Origin: Arthrobacter sp. M2012083
GTDB lineage: Bacteria; Actinomycetota; Actinomycetes; Actinomycetales; Micrococcaceae
Direction of reading: 5' to 3'
Assembly: GCF_000281065.1 (NCBI RefSeq)
Contig: NZ_AKKK01000002.1
Location: 1 to 64,000, forward strand
DNA length: 64,000 nucleotides
Notes under the pieces: generated by a model
Databases searched by the model: none
Told to the model about the DNA's origin: nothing
Seen by the model: the letters and a program-made list of their open reading frames with translations, nothing else
In this document: positions 8,794 to 18,102 of the stretch, one piece after another
How positions within the stretch are numbered: the stretch's first letter is position 1
Layout: every line of letters begins with the position of its first letter
Position numbers and translations under genes: made by a program

Positions 8794-10224
8794 TTATGCA
8801 TCTAATGCACTCATCACGTGCTTGATGCGCGTGTAGTCCTCAACGCCGTACATGGAGAGGTCCTTGCCGTAGCCGGACTGCTTGAAGCCGCCGTGCGGCA
8901 TCTCTGCCGTCAGGAGGATGTGGGTGTTGATCCAGACCGCACCGAAGTCCAGGTCGCGGCTCATGCGCATGGCCGTGCCGTGGTCGGTGGTCCAGACGCT
9001 GGAAGCCAAGGCGTATTCGACGTCGTTGGCCAGTTCGAGCGCTTCTTCTTCGGTGCTGAACTTCTGGACGGTGATGACCGGGCCGAAGGTTTCCTTCTGC
9101 ACGATGTCGTCAGTCTGCTTGGCGCCGGAGATGATGGTGGGCTCGAAGAAGAAGCCCTTCTCGCCTGCTCGGTGGCCACCGGTTTCGATCTTGCAGTTGG
9201 CCGGGAGGTTCTCCACCACGGAGGTCACGGCGTTGAAGTGGTTCACGTTGTTGAGCGGGCCGAAGTAGTTGTCTTCGTCGTTCTGCGAACCCGTGTGCAG
9301 AGTCTTGGTGTGCTCCACCATTGCTGCCACGACGTCGTCGTGGACTGAGTCCTCCACCAACACGCGGGTGATGGCCGTGCAGTCCTGGCCTGCATTGAAG
9401 AACGCGAACTCGGCGATGGCCGCGGCGCTCTTCTTGATGTCGGCATCCTTGAAGACGATTGCCGGGGCCTTGCCGCCGAGTTCCAAGTGGGCCCGCTTGA
9501 GGCCCTTGGCTGCGCCGCTTGCCACAGCAATGCCGGCGCGGACGGAGCCCGTGATGGACACCAGGCCGGGGACCTTGTGGTCAACCATCATGGCGCCGGT
9601 TTCGCCGGTGCCCAGGACAACGTTGAGGACACCGGCCGGGAAGATCTCGCCGGCCAGGCGTGCCAGCACCAGAGTGGATTCGGGGGTGGTGTCCGAAGGC
9701 TTCAGGACAATTGTGTTGCCTGCTGCCAGTGCGGGGCCGATCTTCCAGATGGCCATCAGGAACGGGTAGTTCCACGGAGCAACCTGGGCCACGACGCCGA
9801 TCGGTTCGCGGCGCACGTACGAGGTGTGGCCCTCGAAGTATTCGCCCGCGGACTTGCCTTCCATGATGCGGGCTGCACCGGCGAAGAAGCGGAGCTGGTC
9901 GGCGCCTGCGGCAACTTCCTCGGAGGCGATCAGGGAACGGACCTGACCGGTGTTGCGGTGCTGGGCTTCCACGAGTTCGTCGCTGTTGGCCTCGACGGCG
10001 TCTGCGAGTTTGAGGAGCATCAGCTGGCGCTGGCCGGGGGTGGCCTTCTTCCACGACTTGAAGGCCTGGTTGGCCGCGGTCATGGCGGCGTCCACATCGG
10101 CCTGAACCGAAATGGGCGACTTGGCAACGATTTCCCCGGTGGCGGGGTTCACGATGTCCAGGAGACCCGTACCTGCCGGCGTAACGAATTCGCCGTTGAT
10201 GAAGTTCTGCAAGGTTTGAACCAC
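8794..10224 (-). CDS. patD: Gamma-aminobutyraldehyde dehydrogenase
   Basis: A GTG at 10224, nine bases after AGAGGG, gives 475 residues; the longer frame adds a non-family extension of 31. ALDH signatures: Trp151-Asn152 in APWNYP, Lys175, Glu248 in LELGGKAP, nucleophile Cys282 in NAGQDCTA. Length and the NAGQDCTA motif agree with 1-pyrroline/4-aminobutyraldehyde dehydrogenases (PatD), which produce GABA from the putrescine-derived aldehyde. The gene precedes gabT in the same operon. Succinate semialdehyde dehydrogenase is the alternative, but GabD enzymes usually carry a different active-site context. Confidence 0.85.
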   Translation of the reverse strand: MVQTLQNFINGEFVTPAGTGLLDIVNPATGEIVAKSPISVQADVDAAMTAANQAFKSWKKATPGQRQLMLLKLADAVEANSDELVEAQHRNTGQVRSLIASEEVAAGADQLRFFAGAARIMEGKSAGEYFEGHTSYVRREPIGVVAQVAPWNYPFLMAIWKIGPALAAGNTIVLKPSDTTPESTLVLARLAGEIFPAGVLNVVLGTGETGAMMVDHKVPGLVSITGSVRAGIAVASGAAKGLKRAHLELGGKAPAIVFKDADIKKSAAAIAEFAFFNAGQDCTAITRVLVEDSVHDDVVAAMVEHTKTLHTGSQNDEDNYFGPLNNVNHFNAVTSVVENLPANCKIETGGHRAGEKGFFFEPTIISGAKQTDDIVQKETFGPVITVQKFSTEEEALELANDVEYALASSVWTTDHGTAMRMSRDLDFGAVWINTHILLTAEMPHGGFKQSGYGKDLSMYGVEDYTRIKHVMSALDA

Positions 10225-10368
10225 GGTGTGCAACCCTCTTTCGGAGTCTGGGCATGGGTTTAGCTGATCAGAGCCTATGCCAGGGAGGGGGTCCAAGGAA
10301 TAGCCAGCTGCACACACAAGGACCCCCCGCTTAGTGCGCTTGCCCAGTGCCGGGTTACGCTTTAAAGC

Positions 10369-11811
10369 ATGGCAATGTCCCTCGCTTCGCTCGTCGCTGT
10401 CCCCTCACTGAAACTCCGCCAGGCCGGCCTTGCCGAAACCACGTGGAACCAGGACATCAGTTGGGTTGCGGTGACGGAACTGGAAGATCCCCAGCGCTTC
10501 CTTAGCGGCGGAGAATTGGTCCTCACCACCGGCCTGCGCCTCAAGAGTGCCGCCGACCAGCGGCGCTTCGTCCGCCAGGCCCAACGCGCTGGTGCCGTCG
10601 GGATCGGTTTTGGCATCGGCCTCACCCACGAGTCCGTTCCGGAAGCACTCATCGCGGAAGCCAACCGCTGGGGCTTGCCCCTGGTGGAAGTCCCCTACGA
10701 GATCCCCTTCATCGCGATCGGCAAACTCGTGGCGGAATCGCACTCTGCCGACCATTACTCCAACTTGGAACGACTCCTCGCCGGGCACCAGATCCTGGCA
10801 CGCTCACTCCTCACCGGCGGAGGCCTGAACGAACTTCTCAAGCAACTGGGCAGCATGCTCCGCACTGATGTGGTGCTCACCCAGTTCAGCGCGCAGCTCT
10901 ACAACAGCGTGGCGGGGAAACCGGCCCCGACGGCGGATGGCTGGGCTTCGTATCCGATTCCCACCGGCCGCAGGGATGCCTGCACGCTCTGGTTGCGGCA
11001 ACCCTTCGTCGATTCCGGAATCGTCAGTTACGCGCAGAACCTGATCAGCGTGGAGCTCAACAACATGGTCAAGCAGCGCCAGGCCCAGCGCGCCATGGCA
11101 GGACAGGTGCTGGACGACGTCATCCACGGCACGCTTGAGAGCATCGAGGCCGCCCGGCGCCTGGCGGGCGTGGGCATCAACAGCACCCGGAAGAACGTTG
11201 TGCTCGTGGCAGAGTCCACGGCACACCACAAACAACTGATCAGCATTTCGCTGCCCCAAGCACTGGAAGCCGGCGTCAGCGCCGTCGTCGGGAAGGACTT
11301 GGTCACCGTCATCAGCGACGACGGCAGCTCGGCCACGGCTTTGGCCAAGAGCCTTAGCGATCATTTGCAGGAAGCCGGCATCCACGCCGTCATCGGTATC
11401 GGCGGCGCCTACACGAAGCCGAACGGCCTGCGTTGGAGCTACTTTGAAGCGCGCGACGCCGTGGCGCACGGCTTGCCGGTCAACGAGCCGGAGCGCCTGA
11501 GCCTTACATCCCTGCTGCTTGCCAGCGAGGATGTTCCGTTGGCGGATATGGCCAGCGAGTCCCTCACTCCGCTGCGGAAGTTCGACGCCGCCCACGGGGC
11601 CGAACTGGTGGCCACATTGGAGAGCTACCTGAACCACAACGGCTCAGTAGCTGCCGTGGCCGAAGCCCTCACCTTGCACCGCAACACGGTGCGTTACCGC
11701 CTGGCTCAGATCACCGAATTGACGGGCTACGACCCCTCCCAGACGCAGGACCGTGTGCAGCTCTGGTTGGCGTTGGCGGTCCAGCGCTTGGGGTCGCGCA
11801 ACCCTCGCTAG
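10369..11811 (+). CDS. PucR-family regulator divergent from patD-gabT
   Basis: A 480-residue regulator with an N-terminal PucR sensory domain (about 1-120), a middle GGDEF-like/CdaR region and a C-terminal helix-turn-helix (about 415-475, with ALTLHRNTVRYRLAQI). This layout is standard for PucR/CdaR activators of amine, amino acid and purine catabolism. It is divergent from patD-gabT across a 144-bp intergenic region, which should contain its binding sites. The likely job is induction of GABA/putrescine degradation; a GABA-type inducer is inference. Confidence 0.85.
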   Translation: MAMSLASLVAVPSLKLRQAGLAETTWNQDISWVAVTELEDPQRFLSGGELVLTTGLRLKSAADQRRFVRQAQRAGAVGIGFGIGLTHESVPEALIAEANRWGLPLVEVPYEIPFIAIGKLVAESHSADHYSNLERLLAGHQILARSLLTGGGLNELLKQLGSMLRTDVVLTQFSAQLYNSVAGKPAPTADGWASYPIPTGRRDACTLWLRQPFVDSGIVSYAQNLISVELNNMVKQRQAQRAMAGQVLDDVIHGTLESIEAARRLAGVGINSTRKNVVLVAESTAHHKQLISISLPQALEAGVSAVVGKDLVTVISDDGSSATALAKSLSDHLQEAGIHAVIGIGGAYTKPNGLRWSYFEARDAVAHGLPVNEPERLSLTSLLLASEDVPLADMASESLTPLRKFDAAHGAELVATLESYLNHNGSVAAVAEALTLHRNTVRYRLAQITELTGYDPSQTQDRVQLWLALAVQRLGSRNPR

Positions 11812-11858
11812 GCCCCCTGCAAGCCCGTGCGGAGAGCTTCGCCACAAAACCCTAGACA

Positions 11859-11877
11859 TTAGACGTCAAACGTCTAA
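11859..11877. promoter_or_regulatory. Perfect palindromic operator for the MFS-GntR operon
   Basis: TTAGACGT-CAA-ACGTCTAA, 8-bp perfect arms with a 3-bp centre, ends 9 bp before the MFS start codon. The size and position suit the FadR/GntR regulator encoded by the second gene, suggesting autoregulation by blocking transcription or initiation. Confidence 0.7.
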
Positions 11878-11886
11878 CCTTTAGAT

Positions 11887-13173
11887 ATGGCCGCGACGAC
11901 TCCTCTTACCCCCAGCACCGGAAACATCCCTACTGTGAGCCCTGCCCAGGCTGCCCCTGCGCTTTCGGCAAGTTCCGCAGTCCCCAAGACGCGCGTCGTC
12001 GCCGTCGTCGGCATTATTGCCGTGGTGCTCATCGGCCTGAACCTGCGAGCGGGCATCACCAGCGCCGCAGCCTTGTTCCATGACCTGCAGCAGGTACTGG
12101 GTTATGGCGCCCTGGTGGCATCCATCCTGCCGTCCATCCCGCTGCTGTGCTTTGCGGTTGCAGGCATGGGAACGTCCTGGCTGACCCGCCGGGTGGGCGT
12201 GGAAAAGGCGATCGCCATCGCTTTGGCACTGCTGGCTGGCGGCTTGCTGGTGCGTGGCATTCCGGTGACGGGCGCCCTCCTTGGAGGCACAGTCCTGGCA
12301 ATGTCCGGCCTTGCCGTGTGCAACGTGGCCATGCCGTCCTTCATCCGTGAGCACTACTCCGAGCGCACCTCCATGATGACCGGCCTCTACACTTTCACCA
12401 TGTCAGGCGGAGCCACCTTCGCTGCAGTGGTCAGCGTTCCGCTGGCCCAGGAGCTCGGCTCGCCGTCCATTGGCCTGGCTGCTTGGGGCCTGTTGGGCGT
12501 CGCCGCTCTGTTGGGTTTCCTGCCGGTAGTCCTGCACACGCACCGGAAGGCCACCAAGACCGATCGTCCGCGGGTCTCCATGTGGCCCCTGTTGCGCACC
12601 CGTTTGGGCCTTCTGATCACCGCGATCTTCACCTTCCAGGCTTTCCTCGCCTACGCCGTGATGAGCTGGTTCGCTTACATCCTGACGTCTCAAGGTCTCA
12701 GCCCCTCCGAGAGCGGCCTGCAGTTCGGTGTGATGCAACTGGTTTCCGTCGCTGCCGGCATGATCCTGCTCGCATTCGGTTCCCGGCCCCGCATGCTCCG
12801 CCCCGCGCTGTATCTCGCCAGCAGCTCCACCTTGCTGGCCATCGCCGCCATGGTCTGGCTGCCGACGTCGTTGGCGGTTGTACCCGCAGTGCTCTTCGGC
12901 TTCGGCTTGGGCATCTTCCCGCTGGTCTTGGTGATCATTAGCCGCAGCGGTCGTTCGACGGCGGAAACCACCGCGCTCTCCACCATCGCCCAATCGCTGG
13001 GATACTTGATTGCGGCAATTGGCCCCTTTGGCATGGGGCTTCTCCACAGCGCCACTGGCGGCTGGGTGCTGCCGCTGAGCCTGCTGTCCATCGTGGCCGT
13101 GGCGCTCATGGTTACCTGCCACCTGCTCACGAGCAAGCGCACTGCCACCAAGACCGGACCGAGGACAGCATGA
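11887..13173 (+). CDS. MFS transporter, CynX/NimT type
   Basis: A 428-residue major facilitator with about 12 hydrophobic segments, beginning after a 35-residue Pro/Ser/Thr-rich tail. The NLRAGITSAAALF motif after helix 1 is typical of the CynX/NimT branch (cyanate, nitroimidazole and related exporters or importers). Its stop overlaps the start of the GntR-type regulator (ATGA), and a perfect palindrome lies just before its start, so transport is probably induced by a ligand of that regulator. Substrate unknown. Confidence 0.85.
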   Translation: MAATTPLTPSTGNIPTVSPAQAAPALSASSAVPKTRVVAVVGIIAVVLIGLNLRAGITSAAALFHDLQQVLGYGALVASILPSIPLLCFAVAGMGTSWLTRRVGVEKAIAIALALLAGGLLVRGIPVTGALLGGTVLAMSGLAVCNVAMPSFIREHYSERTSMMTGLYTFTMSGGATFAAVVSVPLAQELGSPSIGLAAWGLLGVAALLGFLPVVLHTHRKATKTDRPRVSMWPLLRTRLGLLITAIFTFQAFLAYAVMSWFAYILTSQGLSPSESGLQFGVMQLVSVAAGMILLAFGSRPRMLRPALYLASSSTLLAIAAMVWLPTSLAVVPAVLFGFGLGIFPLVLVIISRSGRSTAETTALSTIAQSLGYLIAAIGPFGMGLLHSATGGWVLPLSLLSIVAVALMVTCHLLTSKRTATKTGPRTA

Positions 13174-13850
13174 CCCTGACCCCTTCGCATCGCCCGGCCC
13201 TTGCCGAGGAGATCACCGCCAAGCTGCGGGACATGATCAAGTCCGGTGAATGGCCGCTTCAGGAGCGGATTCCTGCCGAACCCGAGCTCATGTCCACCCT
13301 TGGTGTTTCGCGGGGAACCCTGCGCGAAGCCATTAAGGCGCTGGCACACTCGGGCATGTTGGAGGTCCGCCGGGGAGATGGCACGTATGTGCGGGCGAAC
13401 AGCGAGATGTCCGGTGCAGCCCAGCGCATGTACTTGGAGCACACGCAGGAACACATTGTGGAGGTCCGCCTCGGCTTGGATACCCAGGCTGCCCGATTGG
13501 CCACCAAGCACGCCACTGTTGAGGATTTGGCCGAAATGCGCCGCCTCCTCGCACTCCGACATGATGCCTGGCAGGCCGAGGACTACCCCACGTGGGCCAG
13601 CGCCGACTGGGAATTCCACGAGCGCGTTGCGTTGGCGTCAGGAAATCCCTTGCTGCACCAGTTGTACGTGTCGTTCGGCGGAGTGTTCCATAACGACCTC
13701 CTCCGGCAGCAGCGCAAGGGCGGCTTCAACGGCATCCCCCGCGAAGGCCACGACGAACTGGTTGATGCCTTGGAAGCCCACGATCCCGATGCCGCCGTGC
13801 GCAGCGTCTACCGGAACCTTGACTACTGTTCGGATCAGGCGCCGCGTTAG
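13170..13850 (+). CDS. FadR-subfamily GntR regulator
   Basis: A 226-residue protein with an N-terminal winged helix (residues about 8-75, with GVSRGTLREAIKAL recognition helix and GDGTYV wing) and a C-terminal all-helical FCD ligand domain with the metal-ligand pattern typical of FadR members. It is translationally coupled to the upstream MFS gene and most likely represses that operon through the palindrome at 11859-11877. Ligands of FCD regulators are commonly small organic acids. Confidence 0.85.
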   Translation: MTLTPSHRPALAEEITAKLRDMIKSGEWPLQERIPAEPELMSTLGVSRGTLREAIKALAHSGMLEVRRGDGTYVRANSEMSGAAQRMYLEHTQEHIVEVRLGLDTQAARLATKHATVEDLAEMRRLLALRHDAWQAEDYPTWASADWEFHERVALASGNPLLHQLYVSFGGVFHNDLLRQQRKGGFNGIPREGHDELVDALEAHDPDAAVRSVYRNLDYCSDQAPR

Positions 13851-13866
13851 CCAGGCCCCTTCACGG

Positions 13867-15243
13867 CTAGGTGGTTTCAATTCCGGCCCCGGCCGCATCC
13901 CTGAATCCCGCATTGATCAGCACCACCTCGCGCCCTGCCCGGTTCAGGAGACTCGCTGCCACACTTGCCCGATATCCCGTGGCACAGTGCACCCAGATCC
14001 TGGTGTCCGGCAGCTCAGTGATCCTGCCGAGCAGCTCGTAAACCGGAATGTTAAGCGCTCCCTTGATATGGGAGGCCATGTATTCCTCCGGGCGGCGAAC
14101 GTCCAGGACCTCGTCCTCCGGCTCCCGGTCCCTGAGCAGCACAGCCCAGTCCCCGTGCCCGTAGCTTGCCCGCGGATGGTCGGGGGCCAACGCGCCAACG
14201 TTCGGAACCGTGGATTCAGGCCCGACGGCGGCATCCGGGCTGTCGATTCCGATCCTCGCCAGGTCACGGATCGCCTTTTCAACCTCGCTGAGCGGGCCCA
14301 GTAGCGTGAGCGGCTGGTCCCAGGGGATCACCCAGCCGAGGTAGCTGGTGAAATTCTCCCCATGGCCGTACTCGAAACTCACGCTGCCCTGGAGGTGGCT
14401 GTCTGCGAACGCCACGCGATGCCTCAGATCCACCACCCACTCCCCTGCCCTCAAGCGTCGGCCCAGTTCCTCAGCGTCCACGGAGTCCGGGACGTCAAGG
14501 ATTGCCGGGTCCGGGCCGGCGGCATTCAGCGGGCTCATGTGGGCGTAATACGCCGGGTAGGCTGTGATGTTCTCCAGCAACTGCGAGACGAAGTGGTCCT
14601 CGCTGGGATCTGTCAGGGCGTGGTTTGACGCGGCTTGCTCGCCGATTGTCGAGGCCTCCTGATGGCTCGCGGGACCGATGGAACAGAACGATCCAAAGCC
14701 ATGGGTCGGATAGAGTGCCGCATCAGGTGCCGCGGAGTCGACCAGGCGCCGGACCGACGAGTACTGCTCATGGGCCAACTTCGCGGTGTCATGCGGAGAG
14801 ACCAGGTCCGTCCTCCCAACTGAACCGTAAAGCAAGCTGCCGCCGGAAAACACGGCCTCCGTGCCGCCGTCGTGCGTGTCATCCCGCACCACATAGGAGA
14901 GGTGCGTGTGCGTGTGGCCAGGTGTCGCAATGACCGAAACGGAAAGCCGGCCTACGCGAAGAACCTGGCCGTCAGTGACCGGCACACGGGTGAACGAGAC
15001 CTCATCAGCGGCGTTCACCAAGTATTCGGCGCCATGATTCTCCGCCAGGACGAGGCCGCCAGTGACGTAGTCGTTGTGGAGGTGTGTTTCGGCAACGTGG
15101 GTGATCCGGACGCCGGCCTTTTCAGCCGCCGCCTCCACCCGGTCGATGTCCCGCTGGGGGTCGATCACCAACGCCACCGAGCCGTCGTGCACCAGATAGC
15201 TGCGGTCTCCCAGCTGCGGAGTTTCGATGACGACGACGTCCAT
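13867..15243 (-). CDS. MBL-fold hydrolase fused to two rhodanese domains
   Basis: A 458-residue protein: metallo-beta-lactamase domain (1-250), a degenerate rhodanese-like domain (about 265-350) without an active Cys, and a second rhodanese domain with VHCATGYRA, whose Cys420 is the sulfur acceptor. The layout resembles persulfide dioxygenase-rhodanese proteins that detoxify sulfane sulfur. The metal motif is His54-x-His56-x-Asp58-Tyr59, with Tyr where classical enzymes have His, and the usual GD ligand is SGGSLL. Catalysis may therefore differ. It stands alone, near the fpr-cysG operon, and a sulfur role is inference. Confidence 0.8.
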   Translation of the reverse strand: MDVVVIETPQLGDRSYLVHDGSVALVIDPQRDIDRVEAAAEKAGVRITHVAETHLHNDYVTGGLVLAENHGAEYLVNAADEVSFTRVPVTDGQVLRVGRLSVSVIATPGHTHTHLSYVVRDDTHDGGTEAVFSGGSLLYGSVGRTDLVSPHDTAKLAHEQYSSVRRLVDSAAPDAALYPTHGFGSFCSIGPASHQEASTIGEQAASNHALTDPSEDHFVSQLLENITAYPAYYAHMSPLNAAGPDPAILDVPDSVDAEELGRRLRAGEWVVDLRHRVAFADSHLQGSVSFEYGHGENFTSYLGWVIPWDQPLTLLGPLSEVEKAIRDLARIGIDSPDAAVGPESTVPNVGALAPDHPRASYGHGDWAVLLRDREPEDEVLDVRRPEEYMASHIKGALNIPVYELLGRITELPDTRIWVHCATGYRASVAASLLNRAGREVVLINAGFRDAAGAGIETT

Positions 15244-15286
15244 GACTCAGGGTACCGCCGAGTGACACAGAGCGAGCTTAAAAGCA

Positions 15287-15319
15287 TTGCGGGGCCACTC
15301 GAACTGAGTGACCCCGCAA
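15287..15319 (-). terminator. Terminator of the cysG-fpr operon
   Basis: A 14-bp stem with one mismatch (15287-15300 with 15306-15319) and a 5-nt loop; on the minus strand it is followed by TGCTTTTAAG. It lies just after the fpr stop. Confidence 0.8.
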
Positions 15320-15337
15320 GCAAAAGAACCGGACGTA

Positions 15338-16804
15338 CTAGACCTGTGCGGCTACTCCATCACGGGAAATGTTGACCATGTCTTCGCGCGGCACAACCTT
15401 GATGCGTTCACGCTTGACCTCCACGCCATGGGAGGTGCCAGCCTCGGTGGCTGCTGCGCCGAGAGCGAGCTCGTGCGCGTCCAGGGCCAGCCAGCCTTCC
15501 CAGCTCGTGAACTTCACGCCGCGGGCATCGAGCAGATCCACCACGGCGTCTGCCTCGGGAACCTCGGCGACCGGCAGGGTTTCGCGGTCCTCCAGCAAGT
15601 AGGTGACGGTTTCGAGGGCATCGCCCTTGGTGTGGCCGATGAGGCCAACCGGACCGCGCTTGATCCAGCCCGTTGCGTAGAGGCCCGGTACGTGCTGACC
15701 GTCAGCGTCCAGGACACGGCCGCCGTCGTTGGTGACGACGCCCTTCTTGTGATCGAACTCGACGTCCGGCAGGGCCGAACCGAAGTAGCCGATGGAGCGG
15801 TACACGGCCTGGACCGGGTAGTCGATGAATTCGCCGGTGCCGCGGGCGTTGCCGGTACCGTCCAGCTCGGTGCGCTCGAACTTGATGCCGGCAACCTTGC
15901 CCGGGGTTTCCGGGGAGTCGACGATTTCCACCGGGCTGTGCAGGAAGTGCAGGTGCAGGCGGCGGGAAGCCGTGAGCTCGGAAAGATCCTCGGGCTGCTC
16001 GGCGATCCAGTTGGTGAGAGTGCCAACCATGGTCTTGGTCTGGTTGTTCGTCTGGACCTGGCGATCGGACTCTTCGTCGAATTCGAAGTCCTCGGCGTAG
16101 AGGATGATGTCTACGTCCTTGGAGTGCGAGAGTTCGCGGAGTTCCAGCGGGGTGAACTTCACCTGGGCCGGGCCGCGACGGCCGAAGACATGAACGTCAG
16201 TGACCGGGGAATTCTTCAGGCCGGCGTAAACGTTGTCCGGGATTTCGGTGACCAGGAGGTCATCGGCATGCTTGGAGAGGACGCGGGCCACGTCCAGGGC
16301 CACGTTGCCGTTGCCGAGGACAGCGATTTCCTTGGCATCCAGCGGCCATTCGCGGGGAACGTCAGGGTGTCCGTCGTACCAGGACACGAAGTCGGCGCCG
16401 CCGAAGGAACCTTCAAGCTCGATACCCGGGATGTTCAGGTCGGCGTCCTTGATGGCGCCGGTGGCGAAGATGACGGCGTCGTAATGCTTGCGGAGGTCCT
16501 CGATGGAGATGTCCGTGCCGTAGTCCACGTTGCCGAAGAAGCGGATGTCACCGCGGTCCAGGACCTTGTGCAGGGCATTGACGATGCCCTTGATGCGGGG
16601 ATGGTCCGGTGCCACCCCGTAGCGGATCAGGCCGTACGGTGCCGGGTAGCGGTCGAAGAGGTCGATGCTGACGTTGAGTTCGCCGCTCTTGACGGCCTCG
16701 CTCTTGGTCAGGATGTCCGCTGCGTAAACGCCGGCCGGGCCGGAGCCGATGACGGCGACGCGAAGCGGACGGTCCGCAGAACCTACGGGGGTGCTAATTG
16801 ACAC
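15338..16804 (-). CDS. fprA: Ferredoxin/flavodoxin-NADP+ reductase, FprA type (copy 2), sulfur-linked
   Basis: A 488-residue FAD/NADP oxidoreductase starting at GTG 16804 with AAGGA eight bases upstream. FAD site VAVIGSGPAGVYAADIL and NADP site AVLGNGNVALDVARVL are clear; most of the protein is collinear with the copy at 4549-5988. It begins 21 bp after siroheme synthase and shares that gene's promoter. It very likely reduces the ferredoxin that feeds the siroheme sulfite reductase encoded at 36536-38278. This context separates its job from that of copy 1. Confidence 0.9.
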   Translation of the reverse strand: MSISTPVGSADRPLRVAVIGSGPAGVYAADILTKSEAVKSGELNVSIDLFDRYPAPYGLIRYGVAPDHPRIKGIVNALHKVLDRGDIRFFGNVDYGTDISIEDLRKHYDAVIFATGAIKDADLNIPGIELEGSFGGADFVSWYDGHPDVPREWPLDAKEIAVLGNGNVALDVARVLSKHADDLLVTEIPDNVYAGLKNSPVTDVHVFGRRGPAQVKFTPLELRELSHSKDVDIILYAEDFEFDEESDRQVQTNNQTKTMVGTLTNWIAEQPEDLSELTASRRLHLHFLHSPVEIVDSPETPGKVAGIKFERTELDGTGNARGTGEFIDYPVQAVYRSIGYFGSALPDVEFDHKKGVVTNDGGRVLDADGQHVPGLYATGWIKRGPVGLIGHTKGDALETVTYLLEDRETLPVAEVPEADAVVDLLDARGVKFTSWEGWLALDAHELALGAAATEAGTSHGVEVKRERIKVVPREDMVNISRDGVAAQV

Positions 16805-16824
16805 GGCTGTGTTCCTTCTTCTTC

Positions 16825-18096
16825 TCAGTTACTGCGGACGCGGGGACGATTTGGGGTGATAGTGCTGTAGTCAGCGGTCTTGAAGTGCTGCGGTGCAAAG
16901 GGGCTGACACGGACCACATCGCCGATCACAATGACCGCCGGGTTGGCCACGCCGACGGCTTCCGCCTGGTCCGCGATGGTTCCCAAAGTGCCGATGGTGA
17001 CGCGCTGATCCGGCAAATACCCGTTCTCTACGATACCTACTGGTGTGTCCAAAGGCAGACCCGAGCCCGCCAGCTCAGCCGCGGAATCGCGCAATTGCGC
17101 CACTCCCATGAGCAACACCACAGTGTGATCGGGGCGTGCCGGGACCTCGGACAGCTCTTCGTGCCCGGTGACCACGCTGAAGCCCTTGGCCAGGCCGCGG
17201 TGCGTCACGGGGATACCCGCGGCTGCCGGAACGGAAATCGCAGACGTTACGCCGGACACCACTTCAACCTCGACGCCGTTCTGGCGGCAGAACTCTGCCT
17301 CTTCGCCTCCGCGGCCAAGGACGTACGGGTCGCCGCCTTTGAGGCGGACCACCCGGTTGCCCTTGAGGGCTTCGTCGACGAGGATCCTGTTGATCTCGAG
17401 CTGCGGCACGGGATGGTGGCCGGGCGTTTTGCCGACCTCGATCACGCGGACATCCGGGGCTAGTTCCTTGAGCAGGTCACGCGGGCCAAGACGGTCAGCA
17501 ACTACGACGTCGGCCTGGCCCAGCAGGCGGCGACCACGGACTGTGATGAGTCCTGAGTCGCCGGGACCGCCACCTACCAAAGCGACAGAGCCGAGCGAGC
17601 CATCGGTTCCCGGCTTGCGATGACGGCGGAGCGGCAGGTCACCCGTTTCAAGGGCCGTGGCTACGGCATTCCGAAGCGCCATGGCACGGCGCGGGTCTCC
17701 CCCGGCGTTGATGGCGATCTTGACGTCGTCCACCACGGCAACGGCGGGTGTCCACGCGGCTGATGCTTCGTGGTCCGAGGCGTTGACGCACCAGATGCGC
17801 TGCGCCTCAGCGTCGGCAGCTACCTGGGTGTCCACAGCGGGGGTGCCAGTGGCGGTCTGAGCGAACCAGACGCCGTCGAGGTCCGACGTGCGGTACGCGC
17901 GCTGCTCCCAGGTGAGGAGACCGGAAGTGGCGAGACCGCGAAGTGTGTCGGTGGCAACGGGAGCGACCACGGTGACTTTCGCACCGGCGTCGAGCAGTCC
18001 CTTGGCTCGACGCTCCGCGACGGGGCCGCCGCCAACCACCAGCACCGGGCGCCCGAGCAGCCGCAGCGCGGTGGGGTAAATGTCCTGTATTGCCAT
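16825..18096 (-). CDS. cysG: Siroheme synthase: precorrin-2 dehydrogenase + uroporphyrinogen-III methyltransferase
   Basis: The ATG at 18096 gives 423 residues, starting MAIQDIYPTALRLLGR. The N-terminal domain carries VLVVGGGPVAERRAKGLL, the NAD site of precorrin-2 dehydrogenase (SirC/CysG-N). The C-terminal domain is the SAM-dependent methyltransferase CobA, with VALVGGGPGDSGLIT, VRLKGGDPYVLGRGGEE and PVTHRGLAKGF. The product is sirohydrochlorin or siroheme; iron insertion may be by the CysG-N domain or by the CbiX-like chelatase at 38432. It is expressed with a ferredoxin reductase and shares regulatory sites with sulfite reductase, so it serves assimilatory sulfite reduction. Confidence 0.9.
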   Translation of the reverse strand: MAIQDIYPTALRLLGRPVLVVGGGPVAERRAKGLLDAGAKVTVVAPVATDTLRGLATSGLLTWEQRAYRTSDLDGVWFAQTATGTPAVDTQVAADAEAQRIWCVNASDHEASAAWTPAVAVVDDVKIAINAGGDPRRAMALRNAVATALETGDLPLRRHRKPGTDGSLGSVALVGGGPGDSGLITVRGRRLLGQADVVVADRLGPRDLLKELAPDVRVIEVGKTPGHHPVPQLEINRILVDEALKGNRVVRLKGGDPYVLGRGGEEAEFCRQNGVEVEVVSGVTSAISVPAAAGIPVTHRGLAKGFSVVTGHEELSEVPARPDHTVVLLMGVAQLRDSAAELAGSGLPLDTPVGIVENGYLPDQRVTIGTLGTIADQAEAVGVANPAVIVIGDVVRVSPFAPQHFKTADYSTITPNRPRVRSN

Positions 18097-18102
18097 GAAA
18101 AA

